64,000 bases of DNA, taken from NCBI RefSeq assembly GCF_050942215.1, contig NZ_CP192056.1, forward strand, positions 1,302,001 to 1,366,000. The letters run 5' to 3'. Positions within the stretch are counted from its first letter, which is position 1, and each line of letters begins with the position of its first letter. Source of the stretch: Sphaerimonospora sp050942215. Its GTDB lineage: Bacteria; Actinomycetota; Actinomycetes; Streptosporangiales; Streptosporangiaceae. Shown one piece after another: positions 52,299 through 61,282 of the stretch. Below the pieces are notes generated by a model. It worked only from the letters and a program-made list of their open reading frames with translations. It did not search any database and was not told the origin of the DNA. The translations under genes and the position numbers were made by a program.

Positions 52299-53578
52299 CC
52301 GGCTCCTCCCGCCGGGTCCCCGACGCCCGGGTTCTCGACGCCCGGGTTCTCGATGGCCGGTGTGTCGACGACCGGGTCCTCGACGGCCAGTTTCTCGATG
52401 ACCCGGGCGAGTGCGGCCACCCCCGCAAGGCAGTCCTCGTACGAGGCGTGCTCGGCGGGGGAGTGCGAGACCCCGGTCGGGTTGCGTACGAACAGCATCG
52501 CCGCGGGGACACCGGCTGCGGCGAGGATGCCCGCGTCATGTCCCGCACCGGTGCCCAGCACGGGCGCGTCATCGAGAAGGGCGGCGAGCCGGTCGCGCAG
52601 CCCGGCCGGGAAGACCGTCGCGGCGGTGAACGACTCCTCGGCCGCCCCGGCCCCGCCCGCGGCCTGCGCGACCTCTCCGACCACCGCACGGACGCCGGGT
52701 TCGTACGGCCCCCGGGCGTCAAGCCAGGCGTGCACGGCCGAGGGGATGGCGTTGACCCCGTTCGGCGTGACGTGCACCTTGCCGATCGTGGCCACGCAGC
52801 CGTGTGCCGCGGCGGCCGACCGTGCCGTGGTGATGACCGACGCCAGCGTGAGCATCGGGTCCCGGCGGTCCGCCAGCCGCGTGGTCCCCGCGTGGTCGGC
52901 CTCGCCGAGCAGTTCGAGGCGCCAGCGGCCGTGCGGCCAGATCGACGATGCCACCGCGACCGGCCGGCCGAGGTCGACCAGCCCCCGGCCCTGCTCGACG
53001 TGCAGTTCCACGAAGACGCCGACCCGGCGCAGCGCCTCCGGATCGGGGCCGACCCGGGCGGGGTCGTGCCCCGCCCGCGCCATGGCCTCCGCCATCGTGG
53101 TCCCGTCGCCGTCGCGCAGCCCACGCGCCCGGTCGGCGTCCAGCGCGCCGGTGATGATCCGGGAACCGGCGCAGGCCACCCCGAAGCGGGCGCCCTCCTC
53201 GTCCACGAAGTTCACCACGCCGATCGGCCGGGCGGGCTCGAATCCGCCGGCGCGCAGCGCGTCCAGCGCGGCGAAAGCCGACACCACGCCGAGCGGGCCG
53301 TCGTAGGCGCCGCCGTCGGGCACCGAGTCGAGGTGCGATCCGACGACGACGCCCCCGGATGGGGCGGCGTCGGGGTCACCCCACCACGCCCACTGGTTGC
53401 CAGCCCGGTCGACGACGAGGTCGAGACCCCGCGCGGCGGCCTCACCGGCGAACCACTCGCGCAGCGTCGCGTCCTCGGCCGTCCACGCGAAACGGCGGTA
53501 GCCGCCGGTGCGGCCGTCCCGCCCCACCGGTTCTATCGCCGTCCACAGCGCGTCGAAGCTCTCCCGCCCGCTGGTCAC
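52295..53578 (-). CDS. Allantoate amidohydrolase-family protein, probable N-formylglutamate deformylase of the hut operon
   Basis: A 427-residue M20/AAH-family hydrolase. Metal-binding blocks are VVGSHLDSVPDGGAYDGPLG, FVDEEGARFG and VELHVEQGR; GTGAGHDAGILA and SHSPAEHASYEDCLAG complete the pattern. Family members hydrolyse allantoate or N-carbamoyl-amino acids. Here the gene lies between hutU and hutF with 4-nt overlaps, where a hydrolase for N-formylglutamate is otherwise missing, so that role is inferred. The C-terminal 25 residues are a short Pro/Gly/Asp repeat tail. The GTG start lies in the hutU stop. Confidence 0.88.
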   Translation of the reverse strand: MTSGRESFDALWTAIEPVGRDGRTGGYRRFAWTAEDATLREWFAGEAAARGLDLVVDRAGNQWAWWGDPDAAPSGGVVVGSHLDSVPDGGAYDGPLGVVSAFAALDALRAGGFEPARPIGVVNFVDEEGARFGVACAGSRIITGALDADRARGLRDGDGTTMAEAMARAGHDPARVGPDPEALRRVGVFVELHVEQGRGLVDLGRPVAVASSIWPHGRWRLELLGEADHAGTTRLADRRDPMLTLASVITTARSAAAAHGCVATIGKVHVTPNGVNAIPSAVHAWLDARGPYEPGVRAVVGEVAQAAGGAGAAEESFTAATVFPAGLRDRLAALLDDAPVLGTGAGHDAGILAAAGVPAAMLFVRNPTGVSHSPAEHASYEDCLAGVAALARVIEKLAVEDPVVDTPAIENPGVENPGVGDPAGGAG

Positions 53579-55236
53579 GCGCCGGACTCCCGCATCGGGA
53601 CGCGTACCCCGCGCTCGGCCGCGACCCGCTCGGCGATCTCGTAGCGTGCGTCGACGTGCCGGATGACGCCCATCCCCGGGTCGTTGGTCAGCACCCGCTC
53701 GATCTTCTCCCGGGCCAGGTCGGTGCCGTCGGCCACGGTGACCTGCCCGGCGTGGATCGAGCGCCCGATGCCGACGCCGCCGCCATGGTGGATCGACACC
53801 CAGGTCGCGCCGGAGGCCGTGTTGACCATGGCGTTGAGCAGCGGCCAGTCCGCGATCGCGTCCGACCCGTCGGCCATCGCCTCGGTCTCCCGGTACGGCG
53901 AGGCCACGCTGCCGCAGTCCAGGTGATCGCGTCCGATGACGATGGGGGCCGACAGCTCCCCGGCGGCGACCATGTCGTTGAAGCGCACGCCCGCCCGGTC
54001 GCGTTCGCCGTACCCGAGCCAGCAGATGCGGGCGGGCAGTCCCTGGAAGGCGACCCGCTCGCTGGCCGCGTCGATCCACCGGTGGAGGTGATCGTTGTCC
54101 GGGAACAGCTCCTTGACCGCCCGGTCCGTGGCGTGGATGTCCCCGGGGTCACCCGACAGCGCGGCCCACCGGAACGGGCCCTTCCCCTCGCAGAAGAGCG
54201 GCCGGATGTAGGCGGGGACGAAACCGGGGAAGGCGAAGGCCCGGTCGAAGCCGCCGAGACGGGCCTCGTCGCGGATGGAGTTGCCGTAGTCGAAGACCTC
54301 GGCGCCCGCGTCGAGGAAACCGACCATCGCCTCGACGTGCCTGGCCATCGAAGCGCGCGCCCGCTCGGTGAACTCCTCCGGCCTGCTCTCGGCGTAGTCG
54401 TGCCAGTCCGCGACGTCGACGCCCTCGGGGAGATAGGAGAGCGGGTCGTGGGCGCTGGTCTGGTCGGTCACGATGTCGACCTCGACGCCGCGCCGGAGCA
54501 GCTCGGGCAGCACGGCCGCGCAGTTGCCGACGAGACCGACGGACAGGGCGCGCCGCTCCCGCTTGGCGTCCAGGCAGCGCTCGATCGCGGCGTCGAGGGT
54601 GTCGGCGACCTCGTCGAGATAGCGGTGCTCGACCCGGCGGTGCAGCCGCTGCGCGTCCACGTCGACGACGAGGCAGACGCCCGCGTTGAGGGTGACCGCG
54701 AGCGGCTGGGCGCCGCCCATGCCGCCGCAGCCGCCGGTGACGGTCAGCGTGCCGGCCAGGGTGCCGTCGAAACGCCTGGCCGCGACGGCCGCGAACGTCT
54801 CGTAGGTGCCCTGCAGGATGCCCTGGGTGCCGATGTAGATCCAGGATCCCGCGGTCATCTGGCCGTACATCGTGAGCCCGAGATTCTCCAGACGGCGGAA
54901 CTCCGGCCAGTTGGCCCAGTCGCCGACGAGGTTGGAGTTGGCGATGAGCACCCGGGGCGCCCACTCGTGGGTGCGCATCACGCCGACCGGCCTGCCGGAC
55001 TGCACCAGCATGGTCTCGTCGTCCCGCAGCGTGGTCAGGGTGCGGACCATCGCGTCGTAGGCCGGCCAGTCGCGGGCCGCGCGGCCGGTGCCGCCGTAGA
55101 CGACGAGGTCGTCCGGGCGCTCGGCGACCTCCGGGTCGAGGTTGTTCATCAGCATCCGCAGCGGAGCCTCGGTCTGCCAGGTCCGGGCGGTGAGAGTGCT
55201 GCCACGCGGGGCACGCACGAGGCGGGCGCCTTTCAT
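53575..55236 (-). CDS. hutU: Urocanate hydratase
   Basis: A 553-residue NAD-dependent hydratase turning urocanate into imidazolonepropionate. The NAD-binding glycine block is TVTGGCGGMGGAQPL. The urocanase signature is ASGATWVSIHHGGGVGIGRS. The length of about 550 is typical. The ATG has a GAAAGGAAC site upstream. It is the first gene of the operon hutU-amidohydrolase-hutF-hutI. Histidine ammonia-lyase (hutH) and a hut regulator are not in the window. Confidence 0.96.
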   Translation of the reverse strand: MKGARLVRAPRGSTLTARTWQTEAPLRMLMNNLDPEVAERPDDLVVYGGTGRAARDWPAYDAMVRTLTTLRDDETMLVQSGRPVGVMRTHEWAPRVLIANSNLVGDWANWPEFRRLENLGLTMYGQMTAGSWIYIGTQGILQGTYETFAAVAARRFDGTLAGTLTVTGGCGGMGGAQPLAVTLNAGVCLVVDVDAQRLHRRVEHRYLDEVADTLDAAIERCLDAKRERRALSVGLVGNCAAVLPELLRRGVEVDIVTDQTSAHDPLSYLPEGVDVADWHDYAESRPEEFTERARASMARHVEAMVGFLDAGAEVFDYGNSIRDEARLGGFDRAFAFPGFVPAYIRPLFCEGKGPFRWAALSGDPGDIHATDRAVKELFPDNDHLHRWIDAASERVAFQGLPARICWLGYGERDRAGVRFNDMVAAGELSAPIVIGRDHLDCGSVASPYRETEAMADGSDAIADWPLLNAMVNTASGATWVSIHHGGGVGIGRSIHAGQVTVADGTDLAREKIERVLTNDPGMGVIRHVDARYEIAERVAAERGVRVPMRESGA

Positions 55237-55397
55237 GCGGTGTTCCTTTCTGGTCGCCGGAGCCGGGGGTGGATCTCACCCCGGGACGCCGGGAGAAACC
55301 TCTGCCGGGCTCGGCCCGCCGACCAGGTCATGATCAGTACGGGCCGGCCAGAATCAGCGCCGGGACCGGTCCGTGGTCGGCCCCGGGCGTACCACGT

Positions 55398-56738
55398 TCA
55401 GCCCTGGGCGTATTCGGAGAGGAAGAGGGCCTCGGCGGTGATGATGCGCCGCAGCTCGTCCAGCACCACCCGCTCGTTGGGCGCGTGGATGGACGCGTGG
55501 TCGTCCTCTGCGCCGTAGAGCAGGATCTCGGCCTCCGGGAAGAGCCGGGCGAGCGAGGCGACCAGCGGGATCGAGCCGCCCTGGCCGACCTCGCGCGGCG
55601 CCTGGCCGAACGCGCGAGCCATCGCGCGGTCGACGGCCTCGCGTGCCGGGCCGCCGGCGCCGGCGCGGAATCCGGTGCCGGTGGCGAAGTCGCCGAACGA
55701 CACCTGGACGCCCCACGGGGCGATCTTCCTGAGGAAACCGGTCACGTCGTCGAGCGCCGTCTTCGCGTCTCCCGACGGGGGGACGCGGATCGTGACGCGG
55801 GCCCGCGCCACCGCCTGGACCGCGTTGATCGCACCCTGCACGCTGGGCACGTCGAGCCCGGTCACGGTGATGGCGTAGGACGCCCAGAGGCGGTCGGCCA
55901 CCGTGCCCGTGCCGACGAGCGACACCCCGTCGAGCACCCCCGCGGTGGCGCGCAGCTCCTCCTCCGAGCAGCCCTGGCCGGAGAACGTGCCACGGGCCAG
56001 GCCGGGCACGCACACGTCGCCGGCCTCGTCGTGCATCGCGGTGAGCATGCGCATCAGCGCGGCGAGCGCGTCGGGGGCCACGCCGCCGAACGAGCCGCTG
56101 TGGACGGCCTCGGCCAGCGTTCGCACCTCGACGGTGAACGCCGCCATGCCGCGCAGCGACGTCGTCAGCGTCGGATCGCCGATGTACGGGTTGCCCACGT
56201 CGGCGATGACCATCGCGTCGGCGCGCACCAGCTCGGGGTCGGACTCGATGAAATGCTCCAGCTGCTCCCCGGCGTACTCCTCCTGGCCCTCGATGATGAC
56301 CTTGACGCCGACCGGGAACCGGCCCTGGAAGGCGCGCAGCGCCGCCACGTGGGTGATCACGCCGCTCTTGTCGTCAGCGGCGCCCCGGCCGTACAGCACG
56401 CCGTCGGTCCTGGTCGGCTCGAACGGCGGGGTCTTCCACAGCCCCGGATCACCGGCGGGCTGCACGTCGTAGTGCGCGTAGAGCAGCACGGTGGGCGCGC
56501 CGGGCGGGGCGGGGGCCTCGCCGTAGACGGCGGGGAAGCCGCCCTCGATCGGGATCTGCCGGACGTGCGGGAGGCCGGCCGAGCGCAGCAGCTGTTCTGT
56601 CAGCGCCGCCGCCTCGAGGACCGGGGCCTCCGGGTGGCCGGGGAAGGCGACGGAGGGGATGGCGACGAGCCGTTCGAGATCCTCGACCGTCTGCGGCATC
56701 CCCGCGTGGACCGCTGCTTCAATCTCCTCAGGTGTCAC
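55398..56738 (-). CDS. M20-family metallo-dipeptidase
   Basis: A 446-residue zinc peptidase of the carnosinase/CNDP-like M20 group. Metal and catalytic residues are in LLYAHYDVQPAG (His, Asp), LYGRGAADDKSG (bridging Asp) and VIIEGQEEYAGE (catalytic Glu). A dimerisation lid domain follows (about 195-330) with VHSGSFGG. The GTG start gives VTPEEIEAAV. It lies 161 bp before hutU on the same strand and could feed histidine-containing dipeptides to the hut route; this is only suggested by position. Confidence 0.9.
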   Translation of the reverse strand: MTPEEIEAAVHAGMPQTVEDLERLVAIPSVAFPGHPEAPVLEAAALTEQLLRSAGLPHVRQIPIEGGFPAVYGEAPAPPGAPTVLLYAHYDVQPAGDPGLWKTPPFEPTRTDGVLYGRGAADDKSGVITHVAALRAFQGRFPVGVKVIIEGQEEYAGEQLEHFIESDPELVRADAMVIADVGNPYIGDPTLTTSLRGMAAFTVEVRTLAEAVHSGSFGGVAPDALAALMRMLTAMHDEAGDVCVPGLARGTFSGQGCSEEELRATAGVLDGVSLVGTGTVADRLWASYAITVTGLDVPSVQGAINAVQAVARARVTIRVPPSGDAKTALDDVTGFLRKIAPWGVQVSFGDFATGTGFRAGAGGPAREAVDRAMARAFGQAPREVGQGGSIPLVASLARLFPEAEILLYGAEDDHASIHAPNERVVLDELRRIITAEALFLSEYAQG

Positions 56739-57008
56739 GGCATCTCTCCGGAGGTGGGTGGTGTTCGATCATGTGCCGCCTGGCGGTCCAACCCATTGGA
56801 TCACACCGCCCGGATTTCGGGGACCCGCCGGTGGCGTGGACGGCCGACGGTGCGCCGCGCGTAGATCAAGCTTGACGGATTTCGTTGTCGTTGCAGGATG
56901 CCATCGCGGATTCCGAGGTGTTCTCACGATGTCACCACGTAATCACTTGGCAAAACCGTGCAAGGTGGGCAAACTGGGTAAAGCCCCGATCAGATAGGGA
57001 AGGTTGCG

Positions 57009-58385
57009 ATGACCCGCGTTCTCAAGGCCGCACAGGACAATCTCTGGATGCACTTCACCCGTCACGGCGCTTACGACGGGTCGGACGTGCCGATGATCGT
57101 CCGTGGTGAGGGCGCGTACGTCTACGACATCAACGGCAAGCGTTACCTCGACGGTCTGGCGGGGCTGTTCGTGGTCCAGGTCGGCCACGGCCGCGCCGAG
57201 CTGGCCGAGGCCGCCGCCAAGCAGGCCCGGGAGCTCGCGTTCTTCCCGCTGTGGTCCTACGCGCATCCCAGGGCGGCGGAGCTGGCGGAGAGACTGGCCG
57301 GACTCACCCCCGGCGACCTCAACCGGGTCTTCTTCACCACCGGTGGCGGTGAGGCCGTCGAGTCGGCGTGGAAGCTCGCCAAGCAGTACTTCAAGCTCCG
57401 CGGCAAGCCGCTGAAGACCAAGGTGGTCAGCCGGTCCATCGCCTACCACGGCACCACCCAGGGCGCGCTGTCGATCACCGGCATCCCCGGGGTCAAACAG
57501 GACTTCGAGCCGCTGGTGCCCGGTGCGGTCAAGGCGCCCAACACCAACCTCTACCGCGCCGACGAGATCTCGGGTTTCGACGGCCTGGAAAAGGACGCGG
57601 AGGCGTTCGGCCGCTGGGCGGCCGACCAGGTCGGCAAGGCCATCGAGATGGAGGGCCCGGACACCGTGGCCGCCGTCTTCGTCGAGCCCGTGCAGAACTC
57701 CGGCGGCTGCTTCCCGCCGCCGCCCGGATACTTCCAGCGGCTGCGGGAGATCTGCGACGCCAACGACGTGCTGCTGGTCTCCGACGAGGTCATCTGCGCG
57801 TTCGGCCGCCTCGGCACGATGTTCGGCGGACAGAAGTTCGGCTACGTACCGGACATCATCACCTGCGCCAAGGGGCTGACCAGCGGCTACGCCCCGATGG
57901 GCGCCATGATCGTCTCTGATCGGCTGTTCGAGCCGTTCCGGCGCGGCACGACGACGTTCGCGCACGGGTACACCTTCGGCGGTCACCCGGTGTCGGCCGC
58001 GGTGGCCCTGGCGAACCTGGACATCTTCGAGCGTGAGGACCTGCTCGGTCATGTGACCGCCAACGAGCCGGTCTTCCGCGCCACGCTGGAGAGGCTGCGC
58101 GACCTGCCCATCGTCGGCGATGTCCGCGGGTCGGGCTACTTCTACGGCATCGAACTGGTCAAGGACAAATCAACCAAGGAGACGTTCGACGAGGAGGAGT
58201 CCGAGCGGCTGCTGCGCGGCTTCCTGTCGAAGGCGCTGTACGAAGCCGGGCTGTACTGCCGCGCCGACGATCGTGGCGACCCGGTCGTCCAGCTCGCTCC
58301 GCCGCTGATCTGCGGGCCCGAGGAGTTCGACGAAATCGAGTCGATTCTCCGTTCTGTCCTATCCGAGGCATGGACCCGCCTCTGA
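57009..58385 (+). CDS. Class III (omega) aminotransferase
   Basis: A 458-residue PLP aminotransferase. The PLP lysine is Lys288 in IITCAKGLTSGYAPMGA; the Asp contacting the pyridine nitrogen is in LLVSDEVICAFGRLG. GLFVVQVGHGRAELAEAA and TTFAHGYTFGGHPVSAA are typical of the beta-alanine/omega-amino acid:pyruvate group. AGGGAAGG precedes the ATG. Alanine dehydrogenase follows 72 nt later, which would recycle the alanine formed when pyruvate is the acceptor. The upstream stretch contains TTGACGGATTTCGTTGTCG, perhaps an Lrp/AsnC-type site. Confidence 0.9.
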   Translation: MTRVLKAAQDNLWMHFTRHGAYDGSDVPMIVRGEGAYVYDINGKRYLDGLAGLFVVQVGHGRAELAEAAAKQARELAFFPLWSYAHPRAAELAERLAGLTPGDLNRVFFTTGGGEAVESAWKLAKQYFKLRGKPLKTKVVSRSIAYHGTTQGALSITGIPGVKQDFEPLVPGAVKAPNTNLYRADEISGFDGLEKDAEAFGRWAADQVGKAIEMEGPDTVAAVFVEPVQNSGGCFPPPPGYFQRLREICDANDVLLVSDEVICAFGRLGTMFGGQKFGYVPDIITCAKGLTSGYAPMGAMIVSDRLFEPFRRGTTTFAHGYTFGGHPVSAAVALANLDIFEREDLLGHVTANEPVFRATLERLRDLPIVGDVRGSGYFYGIELVKDKSTKETFDEEESERLLRGFLSKALYEAGLYCRADDRGDPVVQLAPPLICGPEEFDEIESILRSVLSEAWTRL

Positions 58386-58457
58386 CGGTCTACCCTCATA
58401 CGGATGCGCCCAGCGGCGTGTGGACTCCGCCGAGCACCGTATGAAAGGACCCTTTTC

Positions 58458-59573
58458 GTGAAGATCGGTGTGCCTACCGAGATCAAGAGCCACGAGAACA
58501 GGGTCGCCGCGACACCTGCGGGCGTTCACGAGCTGGTCCGCAGGGGGCATTCCGTCATGGTCCAGAAGAGGGCGGGACTCGGCTCGCACATATCCGACGA
58601 GGAGTACCTGGCCGCCGGAGCCGAGCTCGAAGAGAGCGCGGACCGCATCTGGGCCGAGGCCGAGCTGGTCCTCAAGGTCAAGGAGCCGGTGAAGCAGGAG
58701 TATCACCGGCTCCGCGAGAACCAGGTGCTGTTCACCTTCCTTCACCTGGCGGCCTCCCGCCCGTGCACCGACGCGCTGCTGTCGGCAGGGACCACCGCCA
58801 TCGCGTACGAGACCGTGCAGGCCGGCGGCGCGCTGCCGCTGCTCGCCCCGATGTCGGAGGTGGCGGGCCGCCTCGCCATGCAGGTCGGGGCGTACAACCT
58901 CATGCGCGTCAACGGAGGCCGCGGAGTGCTGCCCGGCGGGGTGCCCGGCGTCGCCCCGGCCAAGATCGTCGTCATCGGCGGCGGCGTCTCCGGGTTCAAC
59001 GCCGCGCAGGTCGCCGTCGGCATGGGAGCCGAGGTGACGATCCTCGACGTCAACATCGACAGACTGCGGCACATCGACGCCATCTATCAGGGCCGTATGA
59101 AGACGCTCGTGTCGACCTCCTACGCCATCGAGCGGGCCGTGCTCGAAGCGGATCTGGTCATCGGCGCGGTGCTCATCCCCGGCGCCAAGGCTCCGAAGCT
59201 CGTCTCCGACGAGCTGGTCTCCCGGATGAAGCCGGGCGCGGTGCTCGTCGACATCGCGATCGACCAGGGCGGCTGTTTCGAGAACTCCCGTCCCACCACC
59301 CATGCACAGCCGACCTTCCCGGTGCACGACACCGTTTTCTACTGCGTCACCAACATGCCGTCTTCCGTCCCCAACACCTCCACCTACGCCCTGACCAACG
59401 CCACGCTGCCGTACGTGCTGAAGCTGGCCGATCAGGGCTGGCGGGACGCGCTGCGCGGCGACCCCGCGCTCCGGCACGGGCTCAACACCCATGCCGGCGC
59501 GGTGACCAACGAGCCGGTCGCGGTAGCGCACGAGCTGCCCTTCACGCCGGTCGGCGTGGTCCTCGCCGCCTAG
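58458..59573 (+). CDS. ald: Alanine dehydrogenase
   Basis: A 371-residue NAD enzyme for reversible deamination of L-alanine to pyruvate. The N-terminal KIGVPTEIKSHENRVAATPA includes the substrate-binding Arg. The active-site His is in FTFLHLAASRP and the NAD fold is KIVVIGGGVSGFNAAQVAVG. GTG 58458 follows GAAAGGA at 8 nt and opens the canonical N-terminus. It probably acts with the upstream aminotransferase. Confidence 0.96.
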   Translation: MKIGVPTEIKSHENRVAATPAGVHELVRRGHSVMVQKRAGLGSHISDEEYLAAGAELEESADRIWAEAELVLKVKEPVKQEYHRLRENQVLFTFLHLAASRPCTDALLSAGTTAIAYETVQAGGALPLLAPMSEVAGRLAMQVGAYNLMRVNGGRGVLPGGVPGVAPAKIVVIGGGVSGFNAAQVAVGMGAEVTILDVNIDRLRHIDAIYQGRMKTLVSTSYAIERAVLEADLVIGAVLIPGAKAPKLVSDELVSRMKPGAVLVDIAIDQGGCFENSRPTTHAQPTFPVHDTVFYCVTNMPSSVPNTSTYALTNATLPYVLKLADQGWRDALRGDPALRHGLNTHAGAVTNEPVAVAHELPFTPVGVVLAA

Positions 59574-59749
59574 AGCAGCGGTCACGTGATGTCACCGGTG
59601 TCCGACGGCCTCGGCCGCCGCGCCGGGAGGAAGCTCCGGTCCGCTGCGCAACCCGCCGGTCGCGGGTTTCGCGTGCGGTCCTCGATCCCTTCCTGCCCCC
59701 GGATATCGGTTACCCGACCGGCGTTCTGGGCGCGCCTGGCCCGGCCCGT

Positions 59750-61276
59750 CTAGCGGAGACCGAGGCCCCTGCGCAGGTCGCGTGCGGTCACCAGGACGTG
59801 CGCGACCTCGGCCGGGGTCGGCCACGGGGCCGTACCCGGACGCAGGAGGGTGGCCCGCACCGAGCAGAGGTGCTCGATCGCGGTCGCGTGCAGGCCGCTG
59901 GTCTCGGCCAGGCGGCGGATCGGGTCGGCCTGCTCCGGCAGCCCCCGGATGACGAGATCCCACGTGCCGATGATCTCGATCAGGTCATGCTCGCCGGGCG
60001 CCGGGGCGCCCCGCCGACCGGCGGCGAGCACCGCCAGCTCCGCGCGGGCCGACTGGTCCGGCCTGGCCGGACGGTCCCAGTACGGCGCGGGCGGATACAG
60101 CAGCGGCTGCTCCCCGTGGGGGCAGTCGTGCGAGCGGGCCAGCACATCGCGCAGCTCGGCCGCGGCCCGGCGGTGCCCGCGCGCGGCGGCCATTCGGAAC
60201 CAGTGCCGCGCGCCCAGGAGGTCGCCGTGCTCGGAGACCAGCAGCAGGCCGAGGTTGTAGGCGGCGTCGGGATCGTCCGCGGCGGCGGCCAGGCCGAGCC
60301 AGTAGCCGGCCGCCGCCCGTTCTCCCATCTCCACGCAGACGAGGCCCGTCCGGCGCTGGCCCTCGACGTGCCCGGTGCGCGCGGCCAGTTCGAAGTACGT
60401 CCGAGCCGCGGAGAGGTCCCGCCTCGCCAGGGCGAGGCCGCCGAGGCGGCAGGCGGCACCGGGGTGATCGGCCCTGGCCCTGATCGCGAGCCGGTAGGAC
60501 TCTTCCGCGCGATCGTCGTCGCCCGTCGCCTGCATCAGCAGGCCCAGGTGGTAGGCGCCCTCGGCATGGCCGCCCCGGGCGGCGTACTCCCACCAGTGAC
60601 CCGCCTCGGCCTCGTCGCCCGCCGCGTAACCGAGGACCCCGAGGTCGTGGGCGGATCGCAGGTCGCCCTCCAGCGCCGCCTTCGTGTGCCAGTGACGTGC
60701 GCCGGTGATCTGCCCCTCGTCCTCGCACAGCTGCGCGAGCCGCCGGGCCGCTCCGGTCGCGCCGTTCTCCGCCGCCATCTCGAGCCAGCGCCGTGCCGTC
60801 GGCACGTCGCCCCGCCGGTCCAGCAGAAGGATGGCCAGTCTGACCGCGGCCTCGGCGTCACCGGTCCCGGCCGCGGTCTCGTACCAGCCGATCGCCTCCT
60901 CCGGCGTCCCGTGCCGCTGGTGCCAGACCCCCAGGTTGAAGGCGCTGTCGACGTTCCCCACCCGGGCCGCCCGCTCCCACCAGTGCCTGGCCGCCCACCG
61001 GTCACCGCGCTCGGCGTAGCGGCGGCCGAGGCGGTGGGCCGCGTCCGGGTCACCGCTGTGGGCCGCGGCGAGCAGGGCATCCTCGACCGGGTCCGGGGGC
61101 CGTACGCTCCGGGACGCTTCCGGGACGGGTCGTACGCCCCGGGACGCGGGTCGTATGCCCTGGGACGCTTCCGGGACCTGGATGCCCCGGAGCCGGATGT
61201 CCGGCTGTGCCGGCGCGGCCTCGGTGGTTCCCACGAAAGTCATGGGAGACAGCGTGACATGTAATCCGGTCGTCAC
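59750..61276 (-). CDS. Sel1/TPR-repeat protein
   Basis: A 508-residue protein made mainly of helical repeats of about 36 residues (about 65-400). They have the Sel1 pattern A.HWWE.AA..G...A.YNLG, e.g. ARHWWERAARVGNVDSAFNL and AGYWLGLAAAADDPDAAYNL. A short N-terminal tail repeats GIRP/GVRP/SVRP, reflecting DNA repeats of GGGACGCTTCCGGGAC. The C-terminal 100 residues are unlike Sel1 and unknown. The start is GTG 61276, 6 nt after the membrane-protein stop; ATG 61243 is possible. Such repeats mediate protein contacts; the partner is unknown. Confidence 0.82.
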   Translation of the reverse strand: MTTGLHVTLSPMTFVGTTEAAPAQPDIRLRGIQVPEASQGIRPASRGVRPVPEASRSVRPPDPVEDALLAAAHSGDPDAAHRLGRRYAERGDRWAARHWWERAARVGNVDSAFNLGVWHQRHGTPEEAIGWYETAAGTGDAEAAVRLAILLLDRRGDVPTARRWLEMAAENGATGAARRLAQLCEDEGQITGARHWHTKAALEGDLRSAHDLGVLGYAAGDEAEAGHWWEYAARGGHAEGAYHLGLLMQATGDDDRAEESYRLAIRARADHPGAACRLGGLALARRDLSAARTYFELAARTGHVEGQRRTGLVCVEMGERAAAGYWLGLAAAADDPDAAYNLGLLLVSEHGDLLGARHWFRMAAARGHRRAAAELRDVLARSHDCPHGEQPLLYPPAPYWDRPARPDQSARAELAVLAAGRRGAPAPGEHDLIEIIGTWDLVIRGLPEQADPIRRLAETSGLHATAIEHLCSVRATLLRPGTAPWPTPAEVAHVLVTARDLRRGLGLR

Positions 61277-61282
61277 GGAGTG

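Noticed and set aside
49792..53124. 1110-codon open frame on the minus strand running through hutI, hutF and the amidohydrolase gene
   Set aside because: Only its last 387 codons match a protein family (HutI); the upstream part is a high-GC shadow of hutF and the amidohydrolase gene, which overlap by 4 nt as separate genes.
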